Shown here: positions 7,414 to 15,744 of the stretch, one piece after another | How positions within the stretch are numbered: position 1 is the stretch's first letter | How the letters are laid out: every line of letters begins with the position of its first letter | NCBI GenBank assembly: GCA_002339085.1 | Contig: DDDX01000061.1 | Location: 1-21,532, forward strand | DNA length: 21,532 nucleotides | DNA from: Cellvibrionales bacterium UBA1969 | Lineage (GTDB): Bacteria > Pseudomonadota > Gammaproteobacteria > Pseudomonadales > UBA7434 | Reading direction: 5' to 3' | Made by a program: the position numbers and the translations under genes | Notes under the pieces: generated by a model | The model's database searches: none | What the model was told of the DNA's origin: nothing | The model's input: only the letters and a program-made list of their open reading frames with translations

Positions 7414-9084
7414 ATGAGAATGCCCGTGACTTCAGAACAGCCAATCAATCACAACAGTGAATCAATCAAGCATTACGACGCTATTATCATCGGCGCAGGT
7501 GTCAGTGGCATGTACGCATTGCATCATTTGCGTGAAATGGGTCTGTCTGTGCGCGCGTTTGACGGTGCTAAAGATGTTGGCGGTACTTGGTGGTATAACC
7601 GCTATCCAGGTGCGCGAGTCGATGGTCCTGGTAGCCCCTTTTATTGCTACACCTTTTCAAAGGAGTTGATGCAAGAGTGGGATTGGGCCGAGACGCAATC
7701 GAAACAATCAGATGTATTAGATTACCTCGAGCATGTGGCAGACAAGTTTGACTTGCGTCGTGATATTCAGTTTGACACTTGGGTGCAGGACGCACGGTAT
7801 GATGAGACAGCCCAGCGCTGGTCGATTGAAACATCGGCGGGTGAGCGCAGTTCTGCCCAATATCTTATTTGTGCAGTAGGCGCTTTATCGAAAGCGAATC
7901 GTCCCGATATTGCCGGCATTAACGACTTTACGGGCGAATGTTATCACACAGGCAGTTGGCCGCATGAGCCGGTTTCTTTTGAAGGCAAGCGCGTTGCGGT
8001 GATTGGCACTGGCTCATCGGGTGTTCAGTCGATTCCTGAAATTGCGAAACAGGCTGATCATGTCACGGTGTTACAACGCACGGCACAATTTACTTTTCCA
8101 GCCGGTAATCGTCCACTTAGCGACGATGATTTAGCCGAGGTGCGCCAAAATTGGGATGAGATTATAGAAAAAATGCGCGCTCATGGCGGTGGTTTTCCCG
8201 CCGATCCTAATCCCGATCGATCAGCGCTTGATGATAGCGATGAAGAGCGCGAAGCGCTGTATGAATCATTGTGGGAGCAGGGCAGCTTTCAAATATTCTT
8301 AAAGCTTTATCATGATATCGCAGTCAATGAAGAATCCAATAAGACCCTATCTGATTTCGTGCGTAAAAAAATCAGCGAGATTGTCGAGGATCCAGAGACT
8401 GCGCGTAAATTATCGCCCGATCATTTTGTGATGACCAAGCGGCCGATTCTTGACGACGGTTACTTCGCCACCTACAACCGTGACAACGTTGAGTTAATTG
8501 ATTTGCGCGACGATGCGATCGAACGATTTACTGCCAACAGCGTGATTACCCAAAGCGGTGAACATCCTATCGATATGTTGGTACTGGCTACGGGTTACGA
8601 TGCCATCAGTGGATCTATGCTACGTTTGAATCCCAAAGGTCGTGATGGCGTTAGCCTTCAACAGCGTTGGGACGAACGCTATCATAATTATCTTGGTATG
8701 ACGATTGGCGGCTTTCCTAACTTATTCATGATACACGGTCCTGGTTCACCCGGTGTGTTCTATAACATGCCATTAGGCGCCGAGCGGCAAATGGACTGGA
8801 TCGGTAAATGCATGGAGCATCTTCGTGAAAAAGCACTTGGTGCGGTTGAGCCCGTAGCTGCGAGTGAGCAAGCTTGGTTTGATGAAGTGACAACTATCGC
8901 GAACTTTACCTTGTTTCCAAGAACTGACTCATGGTGGACGGGCGCAAACGTAGAAGGCAAACCGCGTTATTTTTCTGCTTACTTAGGCGGTGCTATGTAT
9001 TACGACCGTATCCGCGATGTAGCAGCCAACGATTTTGAAGGCTTTCGTTTTGAGCCTGTTCAGCAGGTCGACAACCCCACTTAA
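7414..9084 (+). CDS. Flavin-containing Baeyer-Villiger-type monooxygenase
   Basis: A class B FAD/NADPH monooxygenase of 556 residues, predicted to insert oxygen next to a ketone to give an ester or lactone. The FAD-binding Rossmann motif IIIGAGVSG has its GxGxxG at 27-32. GTWWYNRYPGARVD (57-70) is the usual BVMO segment. The BVMO fingerprint FxGxxxHTxxWP is exact (FTGECYHTGSWP, 172-183), and the NADPH motif VIGTGSSG is at 197-203. LATGYDA marks the conserved C-terminal region, and the size fits cyclohexanone or steroid monooxygenases. ATG 7414 and ATG 7420 are both possible starts; neither has a strong ribosome site. A weak promoter-like pair (TTTACT 7365-7370, TACAAT 7386-7391) precedes it. 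It ends before a convergent minus-strand gene. The ketone substrate is unknown. Confidence 0.93.
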   Translation: MRMPVTSEQPINHNSESIKHYDAIIIGAGVSGMYALHHLREMGLSVRAFDGAKDVGGTWWYNRYPGARVDGPGSPFYCYTFSKELMQEWDWAETQSKQSDVLDYLEHVADKFDLRRDIQFDTWVQDARYDETAQRWSIETSAGERSSAQYLICAVGALSKANRPDIAGINDFTGECYHTGSWPHEPVSFEGKRVAVIGTGSSGVQSIPEIAKQADHVTVLQRTAQFTFPAGNRPLSDDDLAEVRQNWDEIIEKMRAHGGGFPADPNPDRSALDDSDEEREALYESLWEQGSFQIFLKLYHDIAVNEESNKTLSDFVRKKISEIVEDPETARKLSPDHFVMTKRPILDDGYFATYNRDNVELIDLRDDAIERFTANSVITQSGEHPIDMLVLATGYDAISGSMLRLNPKGRDGVSLQQRWDERYHNYLGMTIGGFPNLFMIHGPGSPGVFYNMPLGAERQMDWIGKCMEHLREKALGAVEPVAASEQAWFDEVTTIANFTLFPRTDSWWTGANVEGKPRYFSAYLGGAMYYDRIRDVAANDFEGFRFEPVQQVDNPT

Positions 9085-9141
9085 TATTTTTCCTTTTTGC
9101 TGAAAAGAGTTGTGAGTGAATTGTTGCGATTTTTTTTGGCA

Positions 9142-9178
9142 AATGAAGCCTGTGGAAGCTAATCAGGCTCCATTCATT
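9142..9178 (+). terminator. Probable terminator between convergent genes
   Basis: An imperfect hairpin, AATGA-AGCCTG (9142-9152) pairing with CAGGCT (9164-9169) and TCATT further on, followed by TTTTT. It lies 58 bases after the monooxygenase stop, where the convergent phosphotransferase-like gene also ends. Confidence 0.55.
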
Positions 9179-9199
9179 TTTCGTCTAATTCTTACCGGA

Positions 9200-10675
9200 C
9201 TATAAGGTTGGTTCGAAGATGGGGTCGAGCCGATGAAATAGCGGATTCTCGCTGTCGGGATTGGTCCCAGCAATCAACATTGAAAATCGTAATATACGTT
9301 TGTGTTGTACCTGAACCCAGGCTTCATCGAAGTTGGGATTCTGGCTGGCGGATTCATTTGTTGTGCTTTGCATGTCGGTCATCATTTGAAGCGCCGCTCG
9401 GTCGGCGTCAACTAAATTATTGGCGGTATTATTGTGCCCTAATGTCTGCATTAACGCATTAAAGTCGGCCACTGTTTGTTGCTCAAACCAATCGCGATAG
9501 CGGGCATGATTCAGCAAGAACTGAGGAATCGAATGTAGAAGATCTCGCTCCCAGCTTTCAAACACGCTTGAGGTAGGCAGGCGTTCAATATCAACGCATA
9601 ATTTTTGTAGCCCCGAATCCTCCCAACGTTTAATTGTCGGCTCAGGCAAATGAAGATCATAGTCAAGGCTAATGCCTTGAAGTTCAGCAATTGATTCATA
9701 AGCTCTTCGAGTGATACTGGCATATTCCAGCGCCCCTTCAATCCAATTACCGCCATGCGCATTGGGTTGCATAAAGAAAGTGGCGCCAATACCTGATAAC
9801 TGTAAGAAGGCAACCGTATGATAAGCCACTGCAGCAAGATCCACTTGACGACCACTGACCTCTTCATAGCGCCGGAACAGGGCAGGGATATCACCCATAT
9901 TTTCGTAAGGGTGACGACCGCGAAAGCAGGCGAGATCCCAATGAATATCACCAATATTGGCAATTTCGAAATCCAATAATGCTAAGACATCAGTGCCGGC
10001 TGACATAAACTGGCCTGCATCACCTGCAATAAAAGAGGCTTCAGTGCGATGAAGAGGGACATTTCGACGTAACCATTGTTGTAAAAACTCGAGCGGCGGA
10101 TCAATATGGTCGGCTTGTTTACCGACGCTGTACATGCGCTCGGTGGTGTGTAAGGCGATGTCAGTCGGGGTTTTGGGTGGCGAGCTCAGACGTTTAATAT
10201 GAGTAAATTCGCTAACGGGTACGGCGTGCATTGCAGCGAGGTGCTCCATATAATTCAGCATTGCCTGCCAGCGCTCATCACTCATCGTTGAGGGGTTATC
10301 AATTGCAGTGTGCAACATGCCGGGTGCGCGATCTTCGGTATCAATCCAGTCCATCACAAAGGCTTTGGGTGAATCGACCCAGCCATAAATATGCGGAACT
10401 TTTATGTTATTCGCTTCCAGTGCCTGCATGACTTCCATTTCAAACTTTAAATCTTGCTTGCCTGCAATTGAACGATTTCCTCGAAACAATACCGCGTTTG
10501 TTTCATTATTAGCTTTATAGGTGACTTTCCATTGTGGTCGCCAACGTTCTAGTCGACGAATATCAGTGACCACACCGTTTAAGTGTTCTTTCACCCAATC
10601 ATGAATGCCTTTATGCTGCTCCTCTTCTAATGCATCGTAATCAACTGAGTTGGTGGTGTTAGTCTCTCTTTTCAC
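9200..10675 (-). CDS. Phosphotransferase (APH)-fold protein with altered catalytic loop
   Basis: A 491-residue protein of the aminoglycoside phosphotransferase/choline kinase-like fold. Near the N-terminus WRPQWKVTY and AVLFRG resemble the nucleotide-binding lobe, and AFVMDWID is hinge-like. The catalytic region reads FIAGDAGQFM (215-224) and LLDFEIANIGDIHWDLA (233-249). Compared with the usual HGDxxxxN and iDFE motifs, the catalytic Asp219 and metal-binding Asp235 remain, but the His is Ala217 and the Asn position is Met224. The C-terminal 150 residues extend beyond the common APH length. GTG 10675 is the start, with GGGG about eight bases upstream and an AT-rich palindrome at 10698-10715. 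Relatives often sit with acyl-CoA or xenobiotic catabolism genes, which fits this neighbourhood. True antibiotic resistance is unlikely. Confidence 0.75.
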   Translation of the reverse strand: MKRETNTTNSVDYDALEEEQHKGIHDWVKEHLNGVVTDIRRLERWRPQWKVTYKANNETNAVLFRGNRSIAGKQDLKFEMEVMQALEANNIKVPHIYGWVDSPKAFVMDWIDTEDRAPGMLHTAIDNPSTMSDERWQAMLNYMEHLAAMHAVPVSEFTHIKRLSSPPKTPTDIALHTTERMYSVGKQADHIDPPLEFLQQWLRRNVPLHRTEASFIAGDAGQFMSAGTDVLALLDFEIANIGDIHWDLACFRGRHPYENMGDIPALFRRYEEVSGRQVDLAAVAYHTVAFLQLSGIGATFFMQPNAHGGNWIEGALEYASITRRAYESIAELQGISLDYDLHLPEPTIKRWEDSGLQKLCVDIERLPTSSVFESWERDLLHSIPQFLLNHARYRDWFEQQTVADFNALMQTLGHNNTANNLVDADRAALQMMTDMQSTTNESASQNPNFDEAWVQVQHKRILRFSMLIAGTNPDSENPLFHRLDPIFEPTL

Positions 10676-10697
10676 GTAATGATCCCCTGACTGATAA

Positions 10698-10715
10698 TTA
10701 ATTATCTCTAATTAA
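10698..10715. promoter_or_regulatory. AT-rich palindrome, possible operator
   Basis: A perfect inverted repeat, TTAATTA (10698-10704), spacer TCTC, TAATTAA (10709-10715), 22 bases upstream of the GTG start of the minus-strand phosphotransferase-like gene. Position and symmetry suit a dimeric repressor, but the base composition also makes a chance match possible. Confidence 0.35.
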
Positions 10716-10850
10716 CACAATACTTCTGCTCGTGTTTAGTTTCACTTAAATATGATTAATTTCTATTACGTAAAGCTTAAAGCTGGGTCGATGATCCTTT
10801 CAATACGTGCAAAGGTATTTATTACTAGTAAATCAGGTAATGATTTTAAT

Positions 10851-11153
10851 TTATCCTTTTCTTTTTTTTAGCCTAATGGCGCCTAGGCTTAGCATCGAAA
10901 GGCATAAACCTAAAAAGCTTAAGCCTCCCATGACGGGGACTGTCAGTGCATTGTTAGTCGGTGTTAAAGGGTCTGGATCTTCGCCGTCTAATAAGCCATC
11001 GTTGTCACTATCATTATTGAACGGGTCTGTGCCTTGCGTGACTTCATCGGCATTACTGATGCCGTCGTTATCGGCGTCGGCGGTAGCAGATACGCTGACA
11101 CTGATCTGGTCACAGGCAGTCGCGTTAGCATAAAGGATTCTGGCTAGGTGAAG
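10851..11153 (-). pseudogene. Orphan C-terminal fragment of a calcium-repeat surface protein with sorting tail
   Basis: A 100-codon open stretch without any usable start codon, bounded upstream by TAA at 11154-11156. It codes CDQISVSVSATADADNDG, then acidic calcium-repeat-like segments (NNDSDNDGLLDGEDPDP), then VPVMGGLSFLGLCLSMLSLG and a basic end (KKRKG). This is the C-terminus of a secreted protein like the one at 1-2214, with a full tail but no signal peptide or N-terminal domain. Further upstream on this strand the frame has several stops, so no simple frameshift restores a longer gene before the next gene at 11230. It is best read as the remnant of a deleted gene left between two catabolic genes. 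Confidence 0.75.
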
Positions 11154-11229
11154 TTAGGGGGCAGATATCCTGCAGTCTCTAGATTTAGCTATTGATAGGG
11201 CTTATAAGAATCTAGCCCAAAGACATCAC

Positions 11230-11601
11230 TCACTCAGGCATCTGAGAGGAGTGATGTTCTGTAATAAGCCACTGATCGCCATTCCATCGATAAACAAAGG
11301 TATAACGGGCTTGCACGGTGGCGCCATCGTTAAACGTAAAGGTATAGATCCCCGAGTTAATTGCCAGTTGATCAAAGATACGCACATTCGATTCGTCAAT
11401 CTTACCCTGTGGTCCCTTACTAAGAAAGTTGACAAAGTAATCCTCAATTTCGCTGTGGTTATGTCGGACTTGGTTCGATATCGTCGGCAATAAAATCGCG
11501 TCTTTTTCATAAAGAGCGGCGACCTGACTAGGTTCGCCGGTCGCTAAGGCATCATTCCAAGTATTAAACAGTGATGTAATTTGGTTTTTTATATTGTCCA
11601 T
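11230..11601 (-). CDS. CaMKII-association-domain / SnoaL-like small protein
   Basis: A 123-residue single-domain protein of the NTF2-like superfamily, closest to the calcium/calmodulin-dependent protein kinase II association domain family found in many bacteria (also seen as SgcJ/EcaC-type). Family hallmarks include FNTWNDALATG, AALYEKDAILLPTISN, VRIFDQLAINSGIYTF, VQARYTFVYRWNGDQWLI and the terminal HHSSQMPE. These proteins form dimers or larger rings with a hydrophobic pocket; some relatives are isomerases, hydrolases or ligand binders, and the activity here cannot be read. The start is ATG 11601. It lies in the same orientation as the amidohydrolase upstream (175-base gap), so co-transcription is possible. 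Confidence 0.85.
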   Translation of the reverse strand: MDNIKNQITSLFNTWNDALATGEPSQVAALYEKDAILLPTISNQVRHNHSEIEDYFVNFLSKGPQGKIDESNVRIFDQLAINSGIYTFTFNDGATVQARYTFVYRWNGDQWLITEHHSSQMPE

Positions 11602-11776
11602 GGTTTCTTTACGATCTCATTTAAAGTAAAAGAATTATCATACAATAATTCTAACTTTTAGGCAGAGAAATTATTCACTCTGCTAATGTTATAAACATCG
11701 AGCGATCAATTTTCTTCAGGCATGGCATTCAGGGTTAAAACTTATGACCTGTGGATGAGCAGCGGTTACTGAAGAA

Positions 11777-13057
11777 CTAGACAGCTTGATCAATACTTGG
11801 CTGAATATCCCGAAGTGTCGGGCCAATTCGATCAACGATGGGTTGTAGGATGCCCATGTCGAAGTCAAATAGATTGGCAGCATTTTCGCCAAGCATCATC
11901 CTGATTTCATTTTCAGGAATGCCACCATAAGTTGCATGCATATACTCCATGGTGTTAGGCCAAGTGCCTTCCATATGGGGATAATCAGAGCCCCACATCA
12001 ATTTTTCTAAGCCAATCTTATGACGATTATGAATTTCATGTTTCGGTAAAAAAGAAGCACCGATGAAACAGTTTTGCTGAAAATATTCTCTCGGTGTCAT
12101 CGATAAACCTTTTTTGAAGTGAGCAAATAAAGGATTATCAGCTTTAAATTCTAAGACACGAAGTGTTTCTAAAATCCATGAGCAGCCGGTTTCCGTAAAA
12201 ACAAATTTCAAATTGGGATATCTTTCAAAAACGCCTGACCAAACTAAGGCTGAAAATGGTCGATGAGCCCACATGTCCACTTCGCTAATAAACATCGCTG
12301 GCGCGCTGGGTACATCACCATAATCAGGCGACCAGCCAGAGTGGACATGGATGGGCATATTTAACTCGCTGCAAACAGCCCATAGTGGTTCATACCTTGG
12401 GTGGTGATAAAAGGGATGAGAGCCAGTACTGACGGGAAGCATAATACCGCCAAACAAATTTAATTCTTTGGCTTGGCGAACTTCTTCAACTGTCACTGTA
12501 ATATCATCGACATTGATAATGGCGACACCGGCATGACGGCCTGGGTTGGTATTACAGAAATCAGCGAGCCAACGGTTGTAAGCACGATTTCCCTCGAGGT
12601 TATGCTCTGGGCTGATTTCATTTCGATATTGCGTAAGCCCAGCGCCAAAAGGCGCCATTTGAGGGAAAATAACCTCGCCAGCAATGCCGTCTCCTTCAAG
12701 CTCCTTCAGTCGAGCATCTGCATCAAATTCACCGAGCCGCGGCGCAAAAGGACTTGTCTCATCATTGAGTAAGGCAAGCACGGCAGAATCATCAGCTTCC
12801 GCTAGTGCGGCGACAGAAGAGGCATTAAACTTCGCTGTACCTTCTTCGCCACTGAGTTCCGAAAATTCCTCTACGGCTTCTTGATCAAAGAAAGTCCCAG
12901 TTCGTTGAATCATTTCTTTTGCATAGTCTAACCACCAGTGATCAGCAGCCTCGTGATATTTAGATGGCATATAGTCCAAGTAAGTAGAGGGTAGTGCGCC
13001 TGCATGACAGTCAGAGCTGATCAGTAAAATATTGGATGATTTGGCATTCGTTGACAT
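11777..13057 (-). CDS. Amidohydrolase-2 family metal-dependent hydrolase
   Basis: A 426-residue TIM-barrel hydrolase or decarboxylase of the amidohydrolase-2 (ACMSD-like) family. Metal and catalytic elements are visible: SSDCHAG with the D16-x-H18 pair, MPIHVHSGW (His237, His239), FVFTETGCSW (Glu289), and LMWGSDYPH with Asp358. MLGENAANLFDFD is the usual C-terminal helix. Relatives occur in degradation of aromatic and polycyclic compounds, often as ring-cleavage product decarboxylases or hydrolases; the substrate here is not known. The start codon has a strong ribosome site (AGGAG with seven-base spacing). There are 283 bases of non-coding DNA upstream, with a short palindrome at 13273-13287. 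Confidence 0.9.
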   Translation of the reverse strand: MSTNAKSSNILLISSDCHAGALPSTYLDYMPSKYHEAADHWWLDYAKEMIQRTGTFFDQEAVEEFSELSGEEGTAKFNASSVAALAEADDSAVLALLNDETSPFAPRLGEFDADARLKELEGDGIAGEVIFPQMAPFGAGLTQYRNEISPEHNLEGNRAYNRWLADFCNTNPGRHAGVAIINVDDITVTVEEVRQAKELNLFGGIMLPVSTGSHPFYHHPRYEPLWAVCSELNMPIHVHSGWSPDYGDVPSAPAMFISEVDMWAHRPFSALVWSGVFERYPNLKFVFTETGCSWILETLRVLEFKADNPLFAHFKKGLSMTPREYFQQNCFIGASFLPKHEIHNRHKIGLEKLMWGSDYPHMEGTWPNTMEYMHATYGGIPENEIRMMLGENAANLFDFDMGILQPIVDRIGPTLRDIQPSIDQAV

Positions 13058-13272
13058 TTACTGCTCCTATTTTATTTGCCATTAAGGCCGTCTTGCAGTG
13101 ATAAACTGATGGCGAGGCGACTTAAAAGCATGTTGTTCATTCAAGAATTAGAGAGTTGTTTGCATTATCATACCAAATGTTTTAATACAGACTATTTCTG
13201 GAAGTTCATTTAAAGGTATTCGTTTTAGTGAGCAATCTGAAGCTTAGTTGTACGATAAAGATAAAAAAATCA

Positions 13273-13287
13273 AAAGTCTATGACTTT
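13273..13287. promoter_or_regulatory. Short palindrome upstream of the amidohydrolase
   Basis: AAAGTC (13273-13278), TAT, GACTTT (13282-13287). A perfect 6-3-6 inverted repeat about 215 bases upstream of the amidohydrolase start and about 55 bases after the stop of the M23-like gene. It may be an operator or part of a weak terminator. The evidence is symmetry only. Confidence 0.25.
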
Positions 13288-13340
13288 ATAGGTGCCGTTA
13301 AATTGATGTTTATATTGAGTGATTATAAATCAAAGAAGCG

Positions 13341-14219
13341 CTAATTACACAAGTCATTGACCAAGCCTCTTTTCTTTCTTAGTCCTAGCACACCAAATTG
13401 TAGTGCAGAGAGCCATAATATAATTAAGCCCATATTTCCGATAGCGGGAATCTGATAAGACGTCATTAGCAAGACCCAATCGTCATCATTGCGACCACCC
13501 CACCAAGTCACGGGCTCAGCTAATCGAGTTGACTTTGAAATAGTGAGTTCATCAATACGGACACTTCTTCTGAGGTATTCATCTTTTACTGCCGTAGAGA
13601 GTAATTCAAAATAACTGATCCAGTAACGGTCGACGCCATTTTCCCATATTACTGCGATATCAAAGTCATTAACGCCTCTCAAGTCGGCATAACCGAGTAA
13701 ATCACCAGCATCAACCGATACTGTTTCATACTCACTGTCATCTGGTAAGTGTGCAGGCCATAAGTGTGCCGGCCAGTCATTATAAATTTGAGGGTAGGCT
13801 TCATTTAAATTGATGTGAAAAATAATCAGTGTGTATGCGTTATTATCAAGTGATTGTATTTCGACCCTTTTGTTGATGAAGCCACAGCAGTTTTCATTAG
13901 TAACGCGAACGATATCACCTGCAAATGGGGCATAAACAGGAACTAAGTTGTTGGTACCGTTGCTATCCTTATATGCGGCATACGGTGAAAGATAATGCTT
14001 CATGCTACTAGGTGGTTCTGAGTTATCAGTGGCGCCAAATGGGAAAGTGGCGTCGTAAAAAAATTCGTGACCTGCACCTGATCGAAACTTAGAAATCTCT
14101 TCGATATAATGTAAATCGGTTAGGTTAGTTTGAATTAAATCTGGATGCACCGCTTTTGAAAGTAACGGCGTACTAAGCGTCAGTATAAGGGTTAAAAACT
14201 GAGGTAATGAGATAATCAT
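13341..14219 (-). CDS. Secreted M23-peptidase-like protein with IPAIG-type sorting tail
   Basis: A 292-residue exported protein. The signal peptide is MIISLPQFLTLILTLSTPLL with likely cleavage after SKA (residue 23). The mature domain resembles the LytM/M23 metallopeptidase beta-fold: SGAGHEFFYD (H51, D56) where the first metal pair would be, PVYAPFAGDIVRV (94-106), IIFHINLN with His135, and VSVDAGDLLGYAD. The second-ligand HxH region reads DFDIAV, so a catalytic zinc site is doubtful and it may be a non-enzymatic M23-like domain. A Cys-Cys pair occurs at 111-112. It ends with IPAIGNMGLIILWLSALQFG, a basic LRKKR and an unusual further seven residues. It lies 70 bases downstream of the FG-GAP gene on the same strand and is probably co-transcribed with it. 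Confidence 0.75.
   Translation of the reverse strand: MIISLPQFLTLILTLSTPLLSKAVHPDLIQTNLTDLHYIEEISKFRSGAGHEFFYDATFPFGATDNSEPPSSMKHYLSPYAAYKDSNGTNNLVPVYAPFAGDIVRVTNENCCGFINKRVEIQSLDNNAYTLIIFHINLNEAYPQIYNDWPAHLWPAHLPDDSEYETVSVDAGDLLGYADLRGVNDFDIAVIWENGVDRYWISYFELLSTAVKDEYLRRSVRIDELTISKSTRLAEPVTWWGGRNDDDWVLLMTSYQIPAIGNMGLIILWLSALQFGVLGLRKKRGLVNDLCN
13746..13775 (-). repeat. 15-base tandem duplication inside the M23-like gene
   Basis: Two consecutive 15-base units code WPAHL WPAHL (residues 149-158). They differ by one silent base (CCG versus CCT), consistent with a replication-slippage duplication in a loop of the domain. Confidence 0.7.
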
Positions 14220-14289
14220 TTTTATTCATACCGATGGATACTCATCAGAGTAGAAAAATCATATTAATTTAAGGGTTTTTTTGATAAAG

Positions 14290-15744
14290 TCATTGTTTTC
14301 TTATCCGTGACCAACCCACGCCAAGTATTGATAAGGCTAGCATTAAAGAACCTATCATTCCTATTACTGGAATATCCTCATTATAAATAGAATCTAAATA
14401 GAGCCCTTCCATATTTCTTAGGTCATAAATGTAGATGCCACCAAAAGCAGCACCTGGGTGTGTTCCCGATTCAGAGTAAGGGTCAGCAACTACTGCAAAA
14501 CCGCTATCAGTTACCTCTACACCTGAGCGCCCAAACCAAGAATTAGGAGCTGCATCTGATCTACTTAATTTAGCTAGATTTTCCCAAGTATCCTCAGCTG
14601 TTTTTACGTATAAATAATTCATGCCTAGCCCTGACTCGGTTATGGAGCCATCAACCACGGAGGAAAAGTAAGGGTCATTAACAATAGCCTTACTATCTAA
14701 TATATCGGCATCCCAGCCAAATTCACCGGTTCCAGCATCATTCGGATTTAAAATACTCGTCATATTTAAAGGTAATCCCGGTGCTTTTTTACCAATATAT
14801 GCGATACCGGCGGCGCCACTAAAACCATGCAAATCTAAAATATACCTAGAATGAGTAATTAATATATTGTCACCATTAATCGAAACACTGTGACCAAATT
14901 CTGAATCTGCAGGATGTGGTGATGGGTCAGGGTTAAAATATGTTTCAGTTAAGTTGAATTTGTCACCATTGCTTTCAAAAATCCATACCTTTCCAGTGCA
15001 TCCATCCTTTGAGCCAATAATTAATGTATTCCCACTTAGTTCAAAATCTTTACTGAAACATGGTTCATCAATATAAATTTCTTGATCCAATTCCCATTTT
15101 AGAGCTACACCATTTTTCTTGTGAACAAATAATCCGCCCTGATTATTCTGTATTATTAAAACGTTCTCGGAAAAAGCCATGCTTTTTCCAAAACCTTCGG
15201 TAGGTAATGATACTGCTAAGGGCAAAATATCATTCTGATGTATCCAGACATGCGACTCAGCTATTGTTGGATGCGGTTGCTTTGCATAAAGCTTAACGGT
15301 TCCCAGAGAAGGCATGCCAATAAACAATATATCATTTCTAATTACTAAGCTTTGACCAAAACCAGTTGCGCTTGAAATGATAACACTGGGCTCTTCTGGG
15401 CTAACATACGGTGTAGCCTCAATAATATCAGGCTCAGATAAAGAGTTTGTTAGGTTCCAGTTAGTGCCGTTGAACTGATAAATATTAACTTGCGATGGAT
15501 CTTTTCTGGCGACGCCGCCACCAGCAATTGCTTCGTTTATTAAATCATTTCTAGAGTATTCATAATGCTCTAGAACGGCAAGTTGATCATTATGAATAGA
15601 ATAGTGATCGGCAAAACTTCCTCCCGATGCTAATGTTGGCGCTATCTTCCAATCTTCAAACCGAATACCAGACCAATCAGTATAATGTGGTGCCCAGCAA
15701 TTTAGAGAAATAAAAATAGTTAAGAGAGGAAAAAGTTTAAACAT
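14290..15744 (-). CDS. Secreted FG-GAP beta-propeller protein with IPVIG-type sorting tail
   Basis: A 484-residue exported protein. The start is ATG 15744, with AGGTGG five bases upstream; an in-frame GTG at 15753 lies inside that ribosome site. The signal peptide MFKLFPLLTIFISLNCWA is clear. The Cys is not in a canonical lipobox. At least five blade repeats show the FG-GAP pattern: ATGFGQSLVIRNDILFIGMP, TEGFGKSMAFSENVLII, DSEFGHSVSINGDNILIT, TGEFGWDADILDSKAIV and NSWFGRSGVEVTDSGFAVV, each followed by a strand with tyrosine or isoleucine. These are typical of integrin-like propellers that display ligands outside the cell. The tail IPVIGMIGSLMLALSILGVG then RIRKQ belongs to the same group as the neighbouring gene's. 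Its target is unknown. Confidence 0.85.
   Translation of the reverse strand: MFKLFPLLTIFISLNCWAPHYTDWSGIRFEDWKIAPTLASGGSFADHYSIHNDQLAVLEHYEYSRNDLINEAIAGGGVARKDPSQVNIYQFNGTNWNLTNSLSEPDIIEATPYVSPEEPSVIISSATGFGQSLVIRNDILFIGMPSLGTVKLYAKQPHPTIAESHVWIHQNDILPLAVSLPTEGFGKSMAFSENVLIIQNNQGGLFVHKKNGVALKWELDQEIYIDEPCFSKDFELSGNTLIIGSKDGCTGKVWIFESNGDKFNLTETYFNPDPSPHPADSEFGHSVSINGDNILITHSRYILDLHGFSGAAGIAYIGKKAPGLPLNMTSILNPNDAGTGEFGWDADILDSKAIVNDPYFSSVVDGSITESGLGMNYLYVKTAEDTWENLAKLSRSDAAPNSWFGRSGVEVTDSGFAVVADPYSESGTHPGAAFGGIYIYDLRNMEGLYLDSIYNEDIPVIGMIGSLMLALSILGVGWSRIRKQ

Noticed and set aside
9200..10675. Antibiotic-resistance aminoglycoside phosphotransferase
   Set aside because: Only the fold matches. 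The length is nearly double, the HGD/N loop is altered, and the neighbours are catabolic, not resistance genes.
10807..11133. Plus-strand open frame of 108 codons rich in Ser and Leu
   Set aside because: It is the antisense shadow of the acidic calcium-repeat fragment on the minus strand, which has clear family motifs.
11226..11510. Second minus-strand frame overlapping the SnoaL-like gene
   Set aside because: Out-of-frame shadow; the 11230-11601 frame carries the complete CaMKII-association signature up to HHSSQMPE.
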